Counted from the first letter of the stretch, positions 29,334 through 38,975 are shown. The stretch is DNA of 64,000 nucleotides from Methylomonas methanica (GCF_001644035.1 NZ_LUUG01000139.1:1-64000), one strand, 5' to 3'. Notes: generated by a model from the sequence alone, not told the origin. Program-made: numbers and translations.

Positions 29334-30692
29334 ATGTTGAAAAAAATAGCCGATTGGCGAGCCGAGCATCGGTATCGAGCCGAAGATCAGCGATTTTTAA
29401 GCGACGTCAACGCCGCCAACCTGTACGAATTACCCTTGCAAAGCCATTTGATCCTGTGGTTTGCTGCGGCATTTGTTGCGGTATCCATGGTTTGGGCTGG
29501 TTTTGCCAGCTTGGATGAAGTCACGCGCGGCGAAGGTAAGACCATACCGTCCAGTCAAGTGCAGGTGGTGCAGAACCTGGAGGGCGGGATTGTTTCGGAA
29601 ATATTGGTTCAAGAAGGCCAGTTGGTGGACAAAGATCAGGTGTTGCTGCAACTGGATCAAGTCCGTTTCGCTTCCTCGTTTAAGGAAGCCAAGTTAAAGT
29701 ATTACGAGTTGTTGGCGAATACCGCGCGCTTGAACGCCGAGATCAACGGCACGCCCCTGGCGATTCCGGAAGAGGTTATGAAGAACGCACCGCAAATCGC
29801 CGAGAACGTTAGACAATTGCTGGTTTCCAAGCAGAACGAAATAAGGTCGAATAGCGACATTTTTGCCGAGCAAGTGCGGCAGAAAGAGCAGGAAATTATC
29901 GAAATTCAGTCGAAAAGCGACCAGTTGGCGCGTAGCTACAAATTATTGCAGGACGAAGTGAAGATGTCCGAACCGCTGGTGGCTGATGGGGCAATGTCGC
30001 AGGTTGAATTACTGCGCTTGCAACGTGCCGCCAACGATTTGAAGGGCGACTTGAATTCCGCGAATCTAGCGATGCCTCGTCTGCGTTCGTCATTGGACGA
30101 AGCGCGCAATAAACTAGCGGAGATCAAAATTCGCTATAAAACCGAGGCCTTGAAAGAATTGAACGAAGTCAAGGCGGAGCTGGATCGCACCTCCGAGTCA
30201 GCGGTGGCTTTGGAAGATAGGGTTAGCCGTACCAGAGTGTTGTCGCCGGTAAAAGGTACGGTAAAACGCATCAAAGTGGCAACTGTCGGCGGCGTGATTC
30301 AACCGGGCATGGATTTGTTGGAAATTGTGCCGTTGGAAGATCAACTGTTGATTGAAGCTAAAATTCGGCCGGCGGACATTGCTTTTCTTCGCCCTGGGCA
30401 GAAAGCTGTGGTAAAACTAAGCGCTTATGATTTTTCGATATACGGCGGCCTGGATGCCGCTTTGGAACATATCAGCGCAGACAGCATACCCGGCGAGAAA
30501 AAAGACGAGGACAATTACTATTTGATTCGTTTGCGCACCGCCAAAAATTATCTGGAAAAAGGTGGCGAACGCTTGGAGATCATTGCCGGGATGACAGCGG
30601 AAGTTGATATTTTAACCGGAAAAAAAACAGTGCTTGATTACCTCTTGAAGCCGATATTGAAAGCCAGGGATAGGGCTTTAAGAGAACGATAA
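29334..30692 (+). CDS. Type I secretion membrane fusion protein, HlyD family (LapC-like)
   Basis: A 452-residue periplasmic adaptor. The start at 29334 (MLKKIADWRA) immediately follows the exporter's stop. A single transmembrane helix (about 40-60, LWFAAAFVAVSMVWAGF) is followed by the lipoyl/barrel half-motif VQNLEGGIVSEILVQEGQLV, a long coiled-coil hairpin (about 120-300), a second lipoyl half (RVLSPVKGTVKRIKVATVGG) and a C-terminal HlyD beta domain (IRPADIAFLRPGQKAVVKL). It bridges the ABC exporter and the outer-membrane channel. The coiled coil is of the length seen in RTX-adhesin secretion systems. Confidence 0.93.
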   Translation: MLKKIADWRAEHRYRAEDQRFLSDVNAANLYELPLQSHLILWFAAAFVAVSMVWAGFASLDEVTRGEGKTIPSSQVQVVQNLEGGIVSEILVQEGQLVDKDQVLLQLDQVRFASSFKEAKLKYYELLANTARLNAEINGTPLAIPEEVMKNAPQIAENVRQLLVSKQNEIRSNSDIFAEQVRQKEQEIIEIQSKSDQLARSYKLLQDEVKMSEPLVADGAMSQVELLRLQRAANDLKGDLNSANLAMPRLRSSLDEARNKLAEIKIRYKTEALKELNEVKAELDRTSESAVALEDRVSRTRVLSPVKGTVKRIKVATVGGVIQPGMDLLEIVPLEDQLLIEAKIRPADIAFLRPGQKAVVKLSAYDFSIYGGLDAALEHISADSIPGEKKDEDNYYLIRLRTAKNYLEKGGERLEIIAGMTAEVDILTGKKTVLDYLLKPILKARDRALRER

Positions 30693-30713
30693 CTCATAAC
30701 AACAATTACATTT

Positions 30714-31361
30714 GTGGCTAACATACTGATTTATTCCAACAATCCTCAGCTGACGGCGCAGTGGACTCATGCGCTGATCGCGGAATATAACGTAAGTATG
30801 CTGCATAGTATTCGCAGTGATTATACGGCTGACGCAGTGATTTTCGATGCCAAAAAACTGGACGACGATGCCAGTTTGTTATCGGTTTTTGCCAACAAAA
30901 AAGCCCGATTTTTGGTCATGGGCTCGGATTGGCCGGAGAACAAGCAGATAGAGGTGTTGATTAACGGCGCGGCCGGCTATTGCGACCAATCGGAAGCGCC
31001 GGAGCTTTTAACCCGGGCTGTAGCCTGTATTTTGGCGGGCGATATTTGGATTCGTCGGGCGTTAGTGCCCAAAGTAATTGGTGTGTTGACCAGTGCCAGG
31101 CGTCCGCAACTTGCGCCAAATACTGTCGACACCGAATTAAAGCTAAAGAAGCTTGCTAGTTTATCCGCCCGGGAGGTGGAAGTGGCGGACATGATACGGC
31201 AGGGAGAAAGTAATAAGCGTATCGCCTTGGCAATGAATATTTCCGAACGGACGGTGAAAGCGCATTTGTCGTCGATTTTCAGGAAATTAAATGTCGATGA
31301 CCGCTTAAGACTAGCCATATTGTTAAAAGAAATCGACCAATATCAGAGAGGAATGTCATGA
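30714..31361 (+). CDS. LuxR-family response regulator with atypical receiver
   Basis: A 215-residue DNA-binding regulator starting with GTG. The N-terminal 125 residues have a receiver-like fold: ANILIYSNNP takes the first strand, AVIFDAKK places an Asp at the phospho-acceptor strand, and GAAGYCDQS resembles the last switch region. The acidic pair normally needed after strand 1 is missing, so phosphorylation is doubtful. The C-terminal LuxR helix-turn-helix is standard (LSAREVEVADMIRQGESNKR and RTVKAHLSSIFRKLNV). It lies inside the secretion operon and overlaps the TolC-type gene by four bases, so it probably controls this operon or the secreted adhesin. Confidence 0.88.
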   Translation: MANILIYSNNPQLTAQWTHALIAEYNVSMLHSIRSDYTADAVIFDAKKLDDDASLLSVFANKKARFLVMGSDWPENKQIEVLINGAAGYCDQSEAPELLTRAVACILAGDIWIRRALVPKVIGVLTSARRPQLAPNTVDTELKLKKLASLSAREVEVADMIRQGESNKRIALAMNISERTVKAHLSSIFRKLNVDDRLRLAILLKEIDQYQRGMS

Positions 31362-32686
31362 GAGTCAGCAGGAGTTTGAGTTTAGGAATAGCAATGCATT
31401 TGGCCTGTGTGTCAACGAGTCAGGCGTTGAGTTTGCAAGAGTCTATTCAGAAAGTTCTGGATGAAAATCCCAAAATCCAAGCTGCCAAATCAGAACGCCG
31501 CGCCGTTGAAGAGGAAATCGGGCAAGCCAAGGCCGGTTATTTCCCTACGGTGGATGTCACGGCGGGCATCGGCTGGGAAGAATCGAATAACCCTACCACC
31601 CGTGGCCGCGGTGACGGATCAGTTTTTTATCATAGAGAGGAAGGGGCGATTCTAGCCAGACAAATGTTGTTTGACGGCCTGGCTACGCCCAACGAAGTGG
31701 AGAGGCAGGAAGCACGAACCGACTCTAGGGCTTACACGGTATTCGGCCAATCGGAAATTACCGCGCTCGATGGTGTTGAAGCCTATATCAAGGTGTTGCG
31801 GCGTCAGGAGTTGTTGAATCTGGCTAAGGAAAACCTGCAACGACATCTAGGTACTAACGATCAAATCAAACTGCGTAGCGACCGAGGCGTCGGTAAGCGG
31901 GCCGACGTCGACCAGTCTATGGGCCGGGTAGCCTTGGCGGAAAAAAACGTGTTGTCCGAAATCGGTAATTTGAAAGACGCCGAGACCAGTTTCTTGCGAG
32001 TCATCGGCATATTGCCGGAGGGTATTCAGCCGATTCAATCGCCGGGAACCGCGCTGCCGCAGTCGCTGGATCAAGCGATAGAAGAAGCGTTGGCCGACCA
32101 TCCCATTTTGAAATCCGCCAATTCCGATATTGATTCCGCATTTGCCCAACATGCTACGGCTATGGCGCCTTATTTCCCGCGTTTCGATATTGAGGCCGGT
32201 GCCAGTCACAATTACAACCTGGATGGGATTCGTGGCACCAACTCGGATATGACGGCAATGCTGCGTATGCGCTACAACATCTTTAATGGCGGCAAAGACA
32301 TAGCCCGCCGCGAACAAACCGCGCAGTTAATCAATCAGGCCAAGGATATTCGCGATAATACCCATAGGCAGGTGATCGAGAGCATGCGTTTGTCGTGGGT
32401 GGCTCATCAAACCGTGAAAAGCCAGCTAGAGTTTTTTAAACAGCACGTCGATTCAAGTGAGAAGACCATCAGTGCTTATCAGCAGCAATTCAATATCGGT
32501 CAACGGACGTTATTAGACTTGTTGGATACCTTCAACGAGGCCTATATCGCCAAAAGCTCGTATATCAACGCCAAATACGACGAGCTGTTTTCGCAATTTC
32601 GGATTTTAGCTAGCAAAGGCCAACTGAATAAGTATTTGGGTACGACTTTGCCAACTGAAGTTCAACCTCTTAGTTCCGCCAATTAA
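31358..32686 (+). CDS. TolC family outer-membrane channel of type I secretion (LapE-like)
   Basis: A 442-residue outer-membrane efflux protein. A signal peptide (about 1-25, ending STSQALS) is followed by the OEP repeats typical of TolC: SIQKVLDENPKIQAAKSERR in the first and QAIEEALADHPILKSANSDI in the second, each followed by a barrel-strand and long helical segments, including FNIGQRTLLDLLDTFNEAY near the C-terminus, which is characteristic of type I secretion TolC proteins. The ATG overlaps the regulator stop by four bases, showing one transcript. It completes a three-part exporter. Confidence 0.92.
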   Translation: MRVSRSLSLGIAMHLACVSTSQALSLQESIQKVLDENPKIQAAKSERRAVEEEIGQAKAGYFPTVDVTAGIGWEESNNPTTRGRGDGSVFYHREEGAILARQMLFDGLATPNEVERQEARTDSRAYTVFGQSEITALDGVEAYIKVLRRQELLNLAKENLQRHLGTNDQIKLRSDRGVGKRADVDQSMGRVALAEKNVLSEIGNLKDAETSFLRVIGILPEGIQPIQSPGTALPQSLDQAIEEALADHPILKSANSDIDSAFAQHATAMAPYFPRFDIEAGASHNYNLDGIRGTNSDMTAMLRMRYNIFNGGKDIARREQTAQLINQAKDIRDNTHRQVIESMRLSWVAHQTVKSQLEFFKQHVDSSEKTISAYQQQFNIGQRTLLDLLDTFNEAYIAKSSYINAKYDELFSQFRILASKGQLNKYLGTTLPTEVQPLSSAN

Positions 32687-32712
32687 GCCGAACGGCTAAG
32701 GCTTTTAACTAG

Positions 32713-32745
32713 CCCCCCGAAGTGGTTGTATTCGGGGGGGATTTT
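32713..32745 (+). terminator. Strong GC hairpin after the secretion operon
   Basis: CCCCCCGAA (32713-32721) pairs with TTCGGGGGG (32731-32739) around a nine-base loop, followed only by GATTTT. It is probably the operon terminator, although the T-tract is weak. Confidence 0.6.
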
Positions 32746-32820
32746 CGGATTAGCTTCGTCTCTAGTTCAGCGGAAAATGATTCAAGAAATTTAAGCCATC
32801 AAAGGCGTTGATCTCAAGCC

Positions 32821-33033
32821 TTATTTGGCAATATGCAATACGGCTTCCGACACGATATCCATCAACTCCGTACCGCCTTGTTGCACATACTCCACAATAG
32901 CTTTACGCATCCGTGGTTCCCAAAAGTTTCTGATATGTTGTTCAACGCCTTTAATAGCCAATTCCCGGTCAGGCTCGGATTTGAAAAAAGCGCCTATGTT
33001 GTTGGCCATTTTTATGAGATTTTGGGTATCCAT
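32821..33033 (-). CDS. fdsD: Formate dehydrogenase delta subunit
   Basis: A 70-residue protein of the FdsD family (MDTQNLIKMANNIGAFFKSE, then HIRNFWEPRMRKAIVEYV). It is the small accessory or structural subunit of soluble NAD-dependent molybdenum formate dehydrogenases (FdsABG plus D). It is the last gene of the operon, three bases after fdhD. Its role in assembly or stability of the complex is known from Rhodobacter capsulatus and Cupriavidus. Confidence 0.92.
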   Translation of the reverse strand: MDTQNLIKMANNIGAFFKSEPDRELAIKGVEQHIRNFWEPRMRKAIVEYVQQGGTELMDIVSEAVLHIAK

Positions 33034-33036
33034 GAT

Positions 33037-33876
33037 TTATGCGGCTGATTCTTGGTAATGTTGTAAACGATGAGGGTGAGTGTAGATCATGTGATTTTCG
33101 TGGCGGGCGAAGCCGACCAGGGTCAGTCCGCACTCTTCCGCCAATTGAATCGCTAAGGCGGTAGGTGCCGATATGGCCGCGAGCAAGGTGATGCCAACGC
33201 TGGCTGCTTTTTGTACCATTTCGTAACTGGCGCGACTGGTCACTAGTAGCCAGCCATTTTCAAAATCGCAGTTGGCCTTGGCTAATGAGCCGATTAGTTT
33301 ATCCAGTGCATTGTGGCGGCCGACATCTTCCCTTACAGTAACGATGCCGCGCTCCGGATGCAGCCATGCCGCCGCATGGACGGCTCCGGTCAGTAAGTTC
33401 AGGGATTGTTTTTGCGCCATATCGGCGAAACCGCCGCTCAATAGACCTGCGCTTAAAGCCAAACCTTGGCCGACATGATGCGGACGCCGAATGGCTTGCT
33501 CCAGTGTGGTGGCTCCGCACAAACCGCAACCGGTTCTGCCGGTCATGTTTTTTCCCTTGCCGTGCAGTTTCTCAAAACGCTCTTCTGGAATCGTCATTCT
33601 AACTTCTACGCCTTTGGAGCGTTGTACGACGCGTACCGATTGCAATTCTGATGGTTGCCCGATGATTTCCTCGGTCAGACTAAAACCCAATGCAAAATCT
33701 TCCAGATTCAGAGGAGTCGTCAGCATCACCACATGCGGAATAGTGTTGTACACCAACACCACCGGCACTTCTTCGGCTACATAATCTTCTTTCGCGGTAT
33801 GCACAGGCCCTCGCCAGCTATCGAACGTACCGGTTCGATAGCTGGTCCAGCCCAGTTCGCTTGAGATTGCATCCAT
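33037..33876 (-). CDS. fdhD: Formate dehydrogenase accessory sulfurtransferase
   Basis: A 279-residue protein of the FdhD/FdsC family, which transfers sulfur from a cysteine desulfurase to the molybdenum of the bis-MGD cofactor. The CxxC of the active site is in GRTGCGLCGATT; other family segments are AEEVPVVLVYNTIP, VREDVGRHNALDKLIG and SRASYEMVQKAA. The start at 33876 lies 14 bases after the fdsA stop; the frame extends further upstream into fdsA but that region is not FdhD-like. It matures the large subunit encoded just upstream. Confidence 0.93.
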   Translation of the reverse strand: MDAISSELGWTSYRTGTFDSWRGPVHTAKEDYVAEEVPVVLVYNTIPHVVMLTTPLNLEDFALGFSLTEEIIGQPSELQSVRVVQRSKGVEVRMTIPEERFEKLHGKGKNMTGRTGCGLCGATTLEQAIRRPHHVGQGLALSAGLLSGGFADMAQKQSLNLLTGAVHAAAWLHPERGIVTVREDVGRHNALDKLIGSLAKANCDFENGWLLVTSRASYEMVQKAASVGITLLAAISAPTALAIQLAEECGLTLVGFARHENHMIYTHPHRLQHYQESAA

Positions 33877-33889
33877 AACGTGTTGCTGT

Positions 33890-36742
33890 TTACTCGTTGA
33901 CCGCGATGCGGTTTTCCAGCAAAGATAACTGATTGTCGGAAAAGTCTTGGTATTCCTGCTGCCATGCCGACGGTTGTGCGACTTTGGCGACATGCACCGC
34001 AGTAACTTTGTATTCCGGACAGTTGGTTGCCCAATCCGAGTTGTCGGTGGTGATGACGTTAGCGCCTGAATGCGGGAAATGGAACGTGGTGTAAACCACA
34101 CCCGGTTGCATGCGGTCGGTAATCAAGGCTCGCAAAACGGTTTCTCCGGAACGGCTTTTCACGCCGCACCAGTCGCCATCGCTGATACCCAGTACTTCGG
34201 CATCGTGCGGATGCAATTCCAGGCGGTCTTCCTCGTGCCAGGCGACGTTTTCCGTGCGGCGCGTTTGGGCGCCAACGTTGTATTGCGACAAGATCCGGCC
34301 GGTAGTTAGAATCAGCGGATATTTACTGCTGGTACGTTCTTCGGTAGCAACGTATTCGGTCAGCATGAATCGGCCTTTACCGCGCACGAAATGGTCTGCA
34401 TGCATAATCGGCGTGCCGTCAGGGGTTTCGTCGTTGCAAGGCCATTGAATACTGCCCATTTCATCGATTTTTTCGTAACTGACACCGGCGAATTGTGGAG
34501 TCAGCGCCGCGATTTCGTCCATGATTTCCGAAGGATGGCTGTAATTCATCGGATAACCCAGTGCGTTGGACAAGTCCTGCGTTACTTCCCAGTCTTCCTT
34601 GCCGCCCAGTGGGGTCATGACTTTACGGACCGGTGAAATCCGCCGCTCAGCATTGGTAAAGGTGCCGTTTTTTTCCAGGAACGAGGAGCCTGGCAAAAAT
34701 ACGTGGGCAAATTTAGCCGTTTCGTTCAGGAAAATGTCTTGTACTACCAAACATTCCAATTCACGCAGTGCGTGATGTACGTGGGTGATGTCGGGGTCGG
34801 ATTGGGCTATGTCTTCGCCTTGTACGTATAGGCCTTTGAAGCTGCCGTCGATAGCGGCGCCAAACATATTGGGGATGCGCAAGCCTGGCTCTGATGAAAG
34901 AGTTACACCCCAAGCTGACTCGAATTGCATGCGGGTTTGCGAATCGGAAACATGGCGATAGCCGACGAATTCATGCGGGAACGAGCCCATATCGCAAGAG
35001 CCTTGGACATTGTTCTGACCGCGCAACGGGTTGACGCCAACACCATCTCGGCCGATATTGCCGGTGGCCATTGCCAGATTAGCGATGCCTATGACGGTTG
35101 TAGAACCTTGGCTATGTTCTGTGACGCCCAAGCCGTAATAGATTGCGCCGTTACCCCCCGTTGCATAAAGGCGAGCCGCGGCTCTCATGGTCTCAGCGGG
35201 TACACCGGTTAATTCGGCGACGGCTTCCGGTGAATGTTCGGGTAGGGCAACGAAGGTTTTCCATTTGCCAAATGATTCGACATCGCAACGTTCCAACGCG
35301 AATTTCTCATCGGCCAAGCCTTCGGTAACGATCACGTGAGCTAAGGCGGTTACCACAGCAACGTTGGTGCCGGGGCGCAGTTTCAGATGATAGTCGGCTT
35401 TCACGTGTGGGCTGTTACTAACCAAGTCGATACTGCGCGGATCGACCACGATCAGTTTCGCGCCTTGACGTAAGCGGCGTTTCATCAGCGAACCGAATAC
35501 CGGGTGGCCGTCGGTCGGGTTGGCGCCTATCACCATAATCACATCGGACTGCATTACCGAGTCAAAGGTCTGGGTGCCGGATGATTCACCAAAAGTGCTT
35601 TTCAAGCCGTAGCCGGTAGGTGAATGGCAGACACGGGCGCAGGTATCGACATTGTTGTTACCAAAGCCGGCGCGGATTAGTTTTTGCACCAGATAGGTTT
35701 CTTCGTTGGTGCAACGCGAAGACGTAATGCCACCGATTGAGTCTTTGCCGTATTTAGCTTGGATACCTTTCAATTTGTTGGCGGCAAAACCGATGGCTTC
35801 TTCCCAGCTGACTTCGCGCCAAGGATCGGAAATTTTTTCGCGGACCATCGGTGTGATGATGCGGTCTTTGTGGGTTGCATAGCCGAACGCGAAACGGCCC
35901 TTAACACAAGAGTGTCCATGGTTGGCCTGGCCGTTTTTGTCCGGCACCATGCGCACCAGTTGTTCTCCTTTCATTTCGGCTTTGAACGAGCAGCCGACGC
36001 CGCAGTAGGCGCAGGTGGTGATGGTGCTGTGTTCCGGTACACCGTTGTCGATCACCGATTTTTCCATCAAGGTTGCGGTCGGGCAGGCTTGTACGCAAGC
36101 GCCGCAGGACACGCATTCCGATTCCATGAATGGCTGGTTTTGCCCTGGAGAGACTTTAGAGTCAAAACCGCGGCCGTCGATGGTCAATGCGAAGGTGCCT
36201 TGTACTTCTTCGCAGGCGCGTACGCATCGCGAACAAACGATACACTTTGCCGGGTCGAAGCTGAAATAAGGGTTGCTGGTGTCTTTTTCGGAATCCAGAT
36301 GGTTCTCGCCGTCGAAGCCGTAACGCACTTCGCGCAAGCCGACTTGGCCGACGGTATCCTGCAATTCGCAATCGCCGTTGGCGGCGCAGGTTAAACAGTC
36401 TAAAGGATGATCGGAGATATACAGTTCGGCGATACCGCGTCTGATGCTGGCCAATTTGTCATTCTGGGTGCAGACCTTCATGCCTTCGGCAACTGGGGTC
36501 GTGCAGGACGCCGGGTAGCCGCGCGCGCCTTCGATTTGCACCAGGCACATCCGACAAGAACCGAACGGATCGAGGCTATCGGTGGCGCACAATTTAGGAA
36601 TGCTGATCCCCGCTTCGGCGGCGGCGCGCATCACGGAACTGCCGGCATTGACAGTGACCTTGTGGCCGTCGATTTCCAGAGTGACTTGATTTGCAGACGA
36701 ACTTGCGGGAGTTCCGTAATCTATTTCGTTATTGGCAGACAT
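33890..36742 (-). CDS. fdsA: NAD-dependent formate dehydrogenase alpha subunit (Mo, bis-MGD)
   Basis: A 950-residue catalytic subunit that oxidises formate to CO2, the last step of methane and methanol oxidation. The start at 36742 has CAGGAG eight bases upstream. In order: a [2Fe-2S] ferredoxin domain (about 20-105; FGSCRMC), a NuoG-type His-Cys3 cluster (HPLDCLTCAANGDC), two [4Fe-4S] clusters (CIVCSRCVRAC; CVSCGACVQACP), the molybdopterin domain with its own cluster (CAYCGVGC), and the catalytic Cys in CARVCHSPTGYG, so it is a Cys rather than a selenocysteine enzyme. The C-terminal MGD-binding domain ends near DNSDWATNCPEYKVTAV. It pairs with FdsB and FdsG. Confidence 0.96.
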   Translation of the reverse strand: MSANNEIDYGTPASSSANQVTLEIDGHKVTVNAGSSVMRAAAEAGISIPKLCATDSLDPFGSCRMCLVQIEGARGYPASCTTPVAEGMKVCTQNDKLASIRRGIAELYISDHPLDCLTCAANGDCELQDTVGQVGLREVRYGFDGENHLDSEKDTSNPYFSFDPAKCIVCSRCVRACEEVQGTFALTIDGRGFDSKVSPGQNQPFMESECVSCGACVQACPTATLMEKSVIDNGVPEHSTITTCAYCGVGCSFKAEMKGEQLVRMVPDKNGQANHGHSCVKGRFAFGYATHKDRIITPMVREKISDPWREVSWEEAIGFAANKLKGIQAKYGKDSIGGITSSRCTNEETYLVQKLIRAGFGNNNVDTCARVCHSPTGYGLKSTFGESSGTQTFDSVMQSDVIMVIGANPTDGHPVFGSLMKRRLRQGAKLIVVDPRSIDLVSNSPHVKADYHLKLRPGTNVAVVTALAHVIVTEGLADEKFALERCDVESFGKWKTFVALPEHSPEAVAELTGVPAETMRAAARLYATGGNGAIYYGLGVTEHSQGSTTVIGIANLAMATGNIGRDGVGVNPLRGQNNVQGSCDMGSFPHEFVGYRHVSDSQTRMQFESAWGVTLSSEPGLRIPNMFGAAIDGSFKGLYVQGEDIAQSDPDITHVHHALRELECLVVQDIFLNETAKFAHVFLPGSSFLEKNGTFTNAERRISPVRKVMTPLGGKEDWEVTQDLSNALGYPMNYSHPSEIMDEIAALTPQFAGVSYEKIDEMGSIQWPCNDETPDGTPIMHADHFVRGKGRFMLTEYVATEERTSSKYPLILTTGRILSQYNVGAQTRRTENVAWHEEDRLELHPHDAEVLGISDGDWCGVKSRSGETVLRALITDRMQPGVVYTTFHFPHSGANVITTDNSDWATNCPEYKVTAVHVAKVAQPSAWQQEYQDFSDNQLSLLENRIAVNE

Positions 36743-36764
36743 ATTTATCTCCTGGTAATCGCGA

Positions 36765-38309
36765 TCAGGCTTTGGCGGATAGTAAGCCAAAGTCTTCAGG
36801 GAAATGATTCAGCGCGCTTAACACCGGGAAAGGTGTCATGCCGCCCATTGCACACAAAGATCCGTAAGTCATGGTGTCGCATAAATCGCGCAACAACACG
36901 GTGTTTTTGTCCTGTTGCACGCCCTCGACGATGCGATCAATTACTTCGACGCCACGTGTTGATCCTATTCGGCAAGGTGTGCATTTGCCGCAGGATTCTT
37001 CCACACAAAATTCCATAGCATAACGCGCCATGTCGGCCATGTTGACGGTGTCGTCATGAACCACAATGCCGCCATGACCCAATACCGCTGAAATAGCCGC
37101 GAAGGCTTCGTAATCCAACGGTGTATCGAATTGGCCCTCATGCAGATAAGCACCCAGCGGTCCGCCGACCTGCACCGCGCGTATCGGTCGGCCGCTGGCT
37201 GAGCCGCCGCCGTAATCGTAAAGCAGCTCGCGCAAGGTCATGCCGAAAGCCACCTCAAACAGACCGGGGTGCTTGATATTTCCAGCGAGTTGCAGAGGCA
37301 GGGTGCCGCGAGAGCGGCCCATGCCATAGTTTTTATAATATTCGCCGCCTTTGTCCAGGATCACCGGAATCGAGGCCAGCGAAATGACATTGTTGACAAT
37401 GGTGGGTTTGCCGAACAGGCCAACGATAGCGGGTAGTGGCGGCTTAAAACGCACCAATCCGCGTTTACCTTCCAGGCTTTCCAATAGGGAGGTTTCTTCG
37501 CCGCAAATATAGGCTCCGGCGCCGCTGCGTACTTCCAGGTGGAATGTTTTGCCGCTGTTTTGGATGTTTTCGCCCAAATAGCCGTTTTTGTAAGCTGCCT
37601 CGATGGCTTGATTTAGGGCAATCTTGGCATGCGGGTATTCGACGCGCAGATAAATATAACCTTGGGTAGCGCCCACGGCCAAGCCGGCGATAGTCATGCC
37701 TTCAATCAATACGAAGGGGTCGCCTTCCATGATCATTCTGTCGGAAAATGTACCGGAGTCGCCTTCGTCCGCATTACAGACGATGTACTTTTGATCCGCA
37801 GGAGCGTTTAACACCGTATTCCATTTGATGCCGGTCGGAAACGCCGCGCCGCCACGACCGCGCAAGCCTGAGTCAGTCACTTGTTTGACGATCTCGGTTT
37901 GTTGCAAGGCCAACGCATTTTTCAAACCGCGATATCCGTCGTGAGCCAAGTAGTCGTCGATGTTAACCGGGTCGGTTAAGCCTACGCGGGCGAAGGTAAG
38001 ACGGTTTTGATTTTTGAAATAAGCTATTTCTTCAATGTTACCTAAAAAGAGGGGGTGTTGCTTGCCGTCCAGCAGGCCGGCATCGAGTAAAGAGGCCACA
38101 TCTTCCACTTGAACGGGGCCATAGGCAACTCTGCCTTGGCTGGTTTCGACTTCGATGAGGGGCTCCAGCCAGAACAATCCGCGAGAGCCATTGCGGACGA
38201 TTTCAGCTGATAAGCCTTTGCTGCTAGCTTGCTGATCCAAGGCCTTGGCAACTTGCTCAGCACCGAGAGAAAGTGCGGTGGAATCACGAGAAATAAATAC
38301 GCGTGTCAT
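36765..38309 (-). CDS. fdsB: Formate dehydrogenase beta subunit (NuoF-like, FMN/NAD)
   Basis: A 514-residue diaphorase subunit passing electrons from the alpha subunit to NAD+. A thioredoxin-like N-terminal region (about 1-95) is followed by the NuoF core: GLRGRGGAAFPTGIKWN (FMN site), CNADEGDSGTFSDR, and GAGAYICGEETSLLESLEG (NAD site), then the C-terminal [4Fe-4S] motif ESCGKCTPCRIG. It shares a TAATG stop-start with fdsG and lies 22 bases before fdsA, so the three structural genes are co-translated. Confidence 0.95.
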   Translation of the reverse strand: MTRVFISRDSTALSLGAEQVAKALDQQASSKGLSAEIVRNGSRGLFWLEPLIEVETSQGRVAYGPVQVEDVASLLDAGLLDGKQHPLFLGNIEEIAYFKNQNRLTFARVGLTDPVNIDDYLAHDGYRGLKNALALQQTEIVKQVTDSGLRGRGGAAFPTGIKWNTVLNAPADQKYIVCNADEGDSGTFSDRMIMEGDPFVLIEGMTIAGLAVGATQGYIYLRVEYPHAKIALNQAIEAAYKNGYLGENIQNSGKTFHLEVRSGAGAYICGEETSLLESLEGKRGLVRFKPPLPAIVGLFGKPTIVNNVISLASIPVILDKGGEYYKNYGMGRSRGTLPLQLAGNIKHPGLFEVAFGMTLRELLYDYGGGSASGRPIRAVQVGGPLGAYLHEGQFDTPLDYEAFAAISAVLGHGGIVVHDDTVNMADMARYAMEFCVEESCGKCTPCRIGSTRGVEVIDRIVEGVQQDKNTVLLRDLCDTMTYGSLCAMGGMTPFPVLSALNHFPEDFGLLSAKA

Positions 38310-38788
38310 TATTTGGCACCTTTATAAGTGGCTAGCAAACGATCAAATTTTTCAGTTGTGACGCGACCCATCACCTCGTCGTCTATGGTGATTGATGGCG
38401 AACAAGCACAGTTACCCAAACAATAAACAGGTTCTAGTGAAAAAATTCCGTCGGCTGTGGTTTCGTGAAAATCGATGCCAAGTTGTTGTTTAACATGGGT
38501 TTCCAAAGCTTTTCCGTTCATGGCTTGGCATGATTCGGCTCGACAAATTCGTATCGTGTGCTCTCCGGGCGGTGTCTCCCGAAAATAATGATAAAAACTA
38601 ATAACCCCGTGGACTTCCGCTTGTGAAAGATTGAGCGCCTTGGCAATGTCTACTACGGCGGCCGGCGGGATGTAGCCCAGAGTGTCCTGAATACCATGCA
38701 AAATGGGCAACAGATTACCCGGCATTGCTTGATGAGTGTTCAGTATTTCCAACACGGTGGGTTTTTGGGTTTGATAGTCTTGCATCAT
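38309..38788 (-). CDS. fdsG: Formate dehydrogenase gamma subunit (NuoE-like)
   Basis: A 159-residue [2Fe-2S] protein of the NuoE/thioredoxin-like ferredoxin family. Cluster ligands are in [11 protein letters not shown] and, about 35 residues on, CLGNCACSP. The N-terminal helical part ([24 protein letters not shown]) is typical. It is the first gene of the minus-strand operon fdsG-fdsB-fdsA-fdhD-fdsD, divergent from bfd. No LysR-type fdsR regulator adjoins it, unlike in Cupriavidus. Confidence 0.94.
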   Translation of the reverse strand: MMQDYQTQKPTVLEILNTHQAMPGNLLPILHGIQDTLGYIPPAAVVDIAKALNLSQAEVHGVISFYHYFRETPPGEHTIRICRAESCQAMNGKALETHVKQQLGIDFHETTADGIFSLEPVYCLGNCACSPSITIDDEVMGRVTTEKFDRLLATYKGAK

Positions 38789-38975
38789 TGGCTCTGTAAT
38801 AAATGACGAAAAGGTTATCGTCCTATTTAATCATGAACAAACCTGGATTTGCAATTCGGGTTCGTGCCTCAATCCCGCGTATTTCCTAAGCAAAGCAAGG
38901 TAATTGCAACATCGGACTCTGATTAGTTTGGGAAGTTCGCGTGGAAAAAATGTGATGGTGGATGCTTTACTTTTA

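Noticed and set aside
35759-36394. Open frame antisense to fdsA
   Set aside because: Covers the Fe-S cluster region of fdsA on the opposite strand; certainly a shadow.
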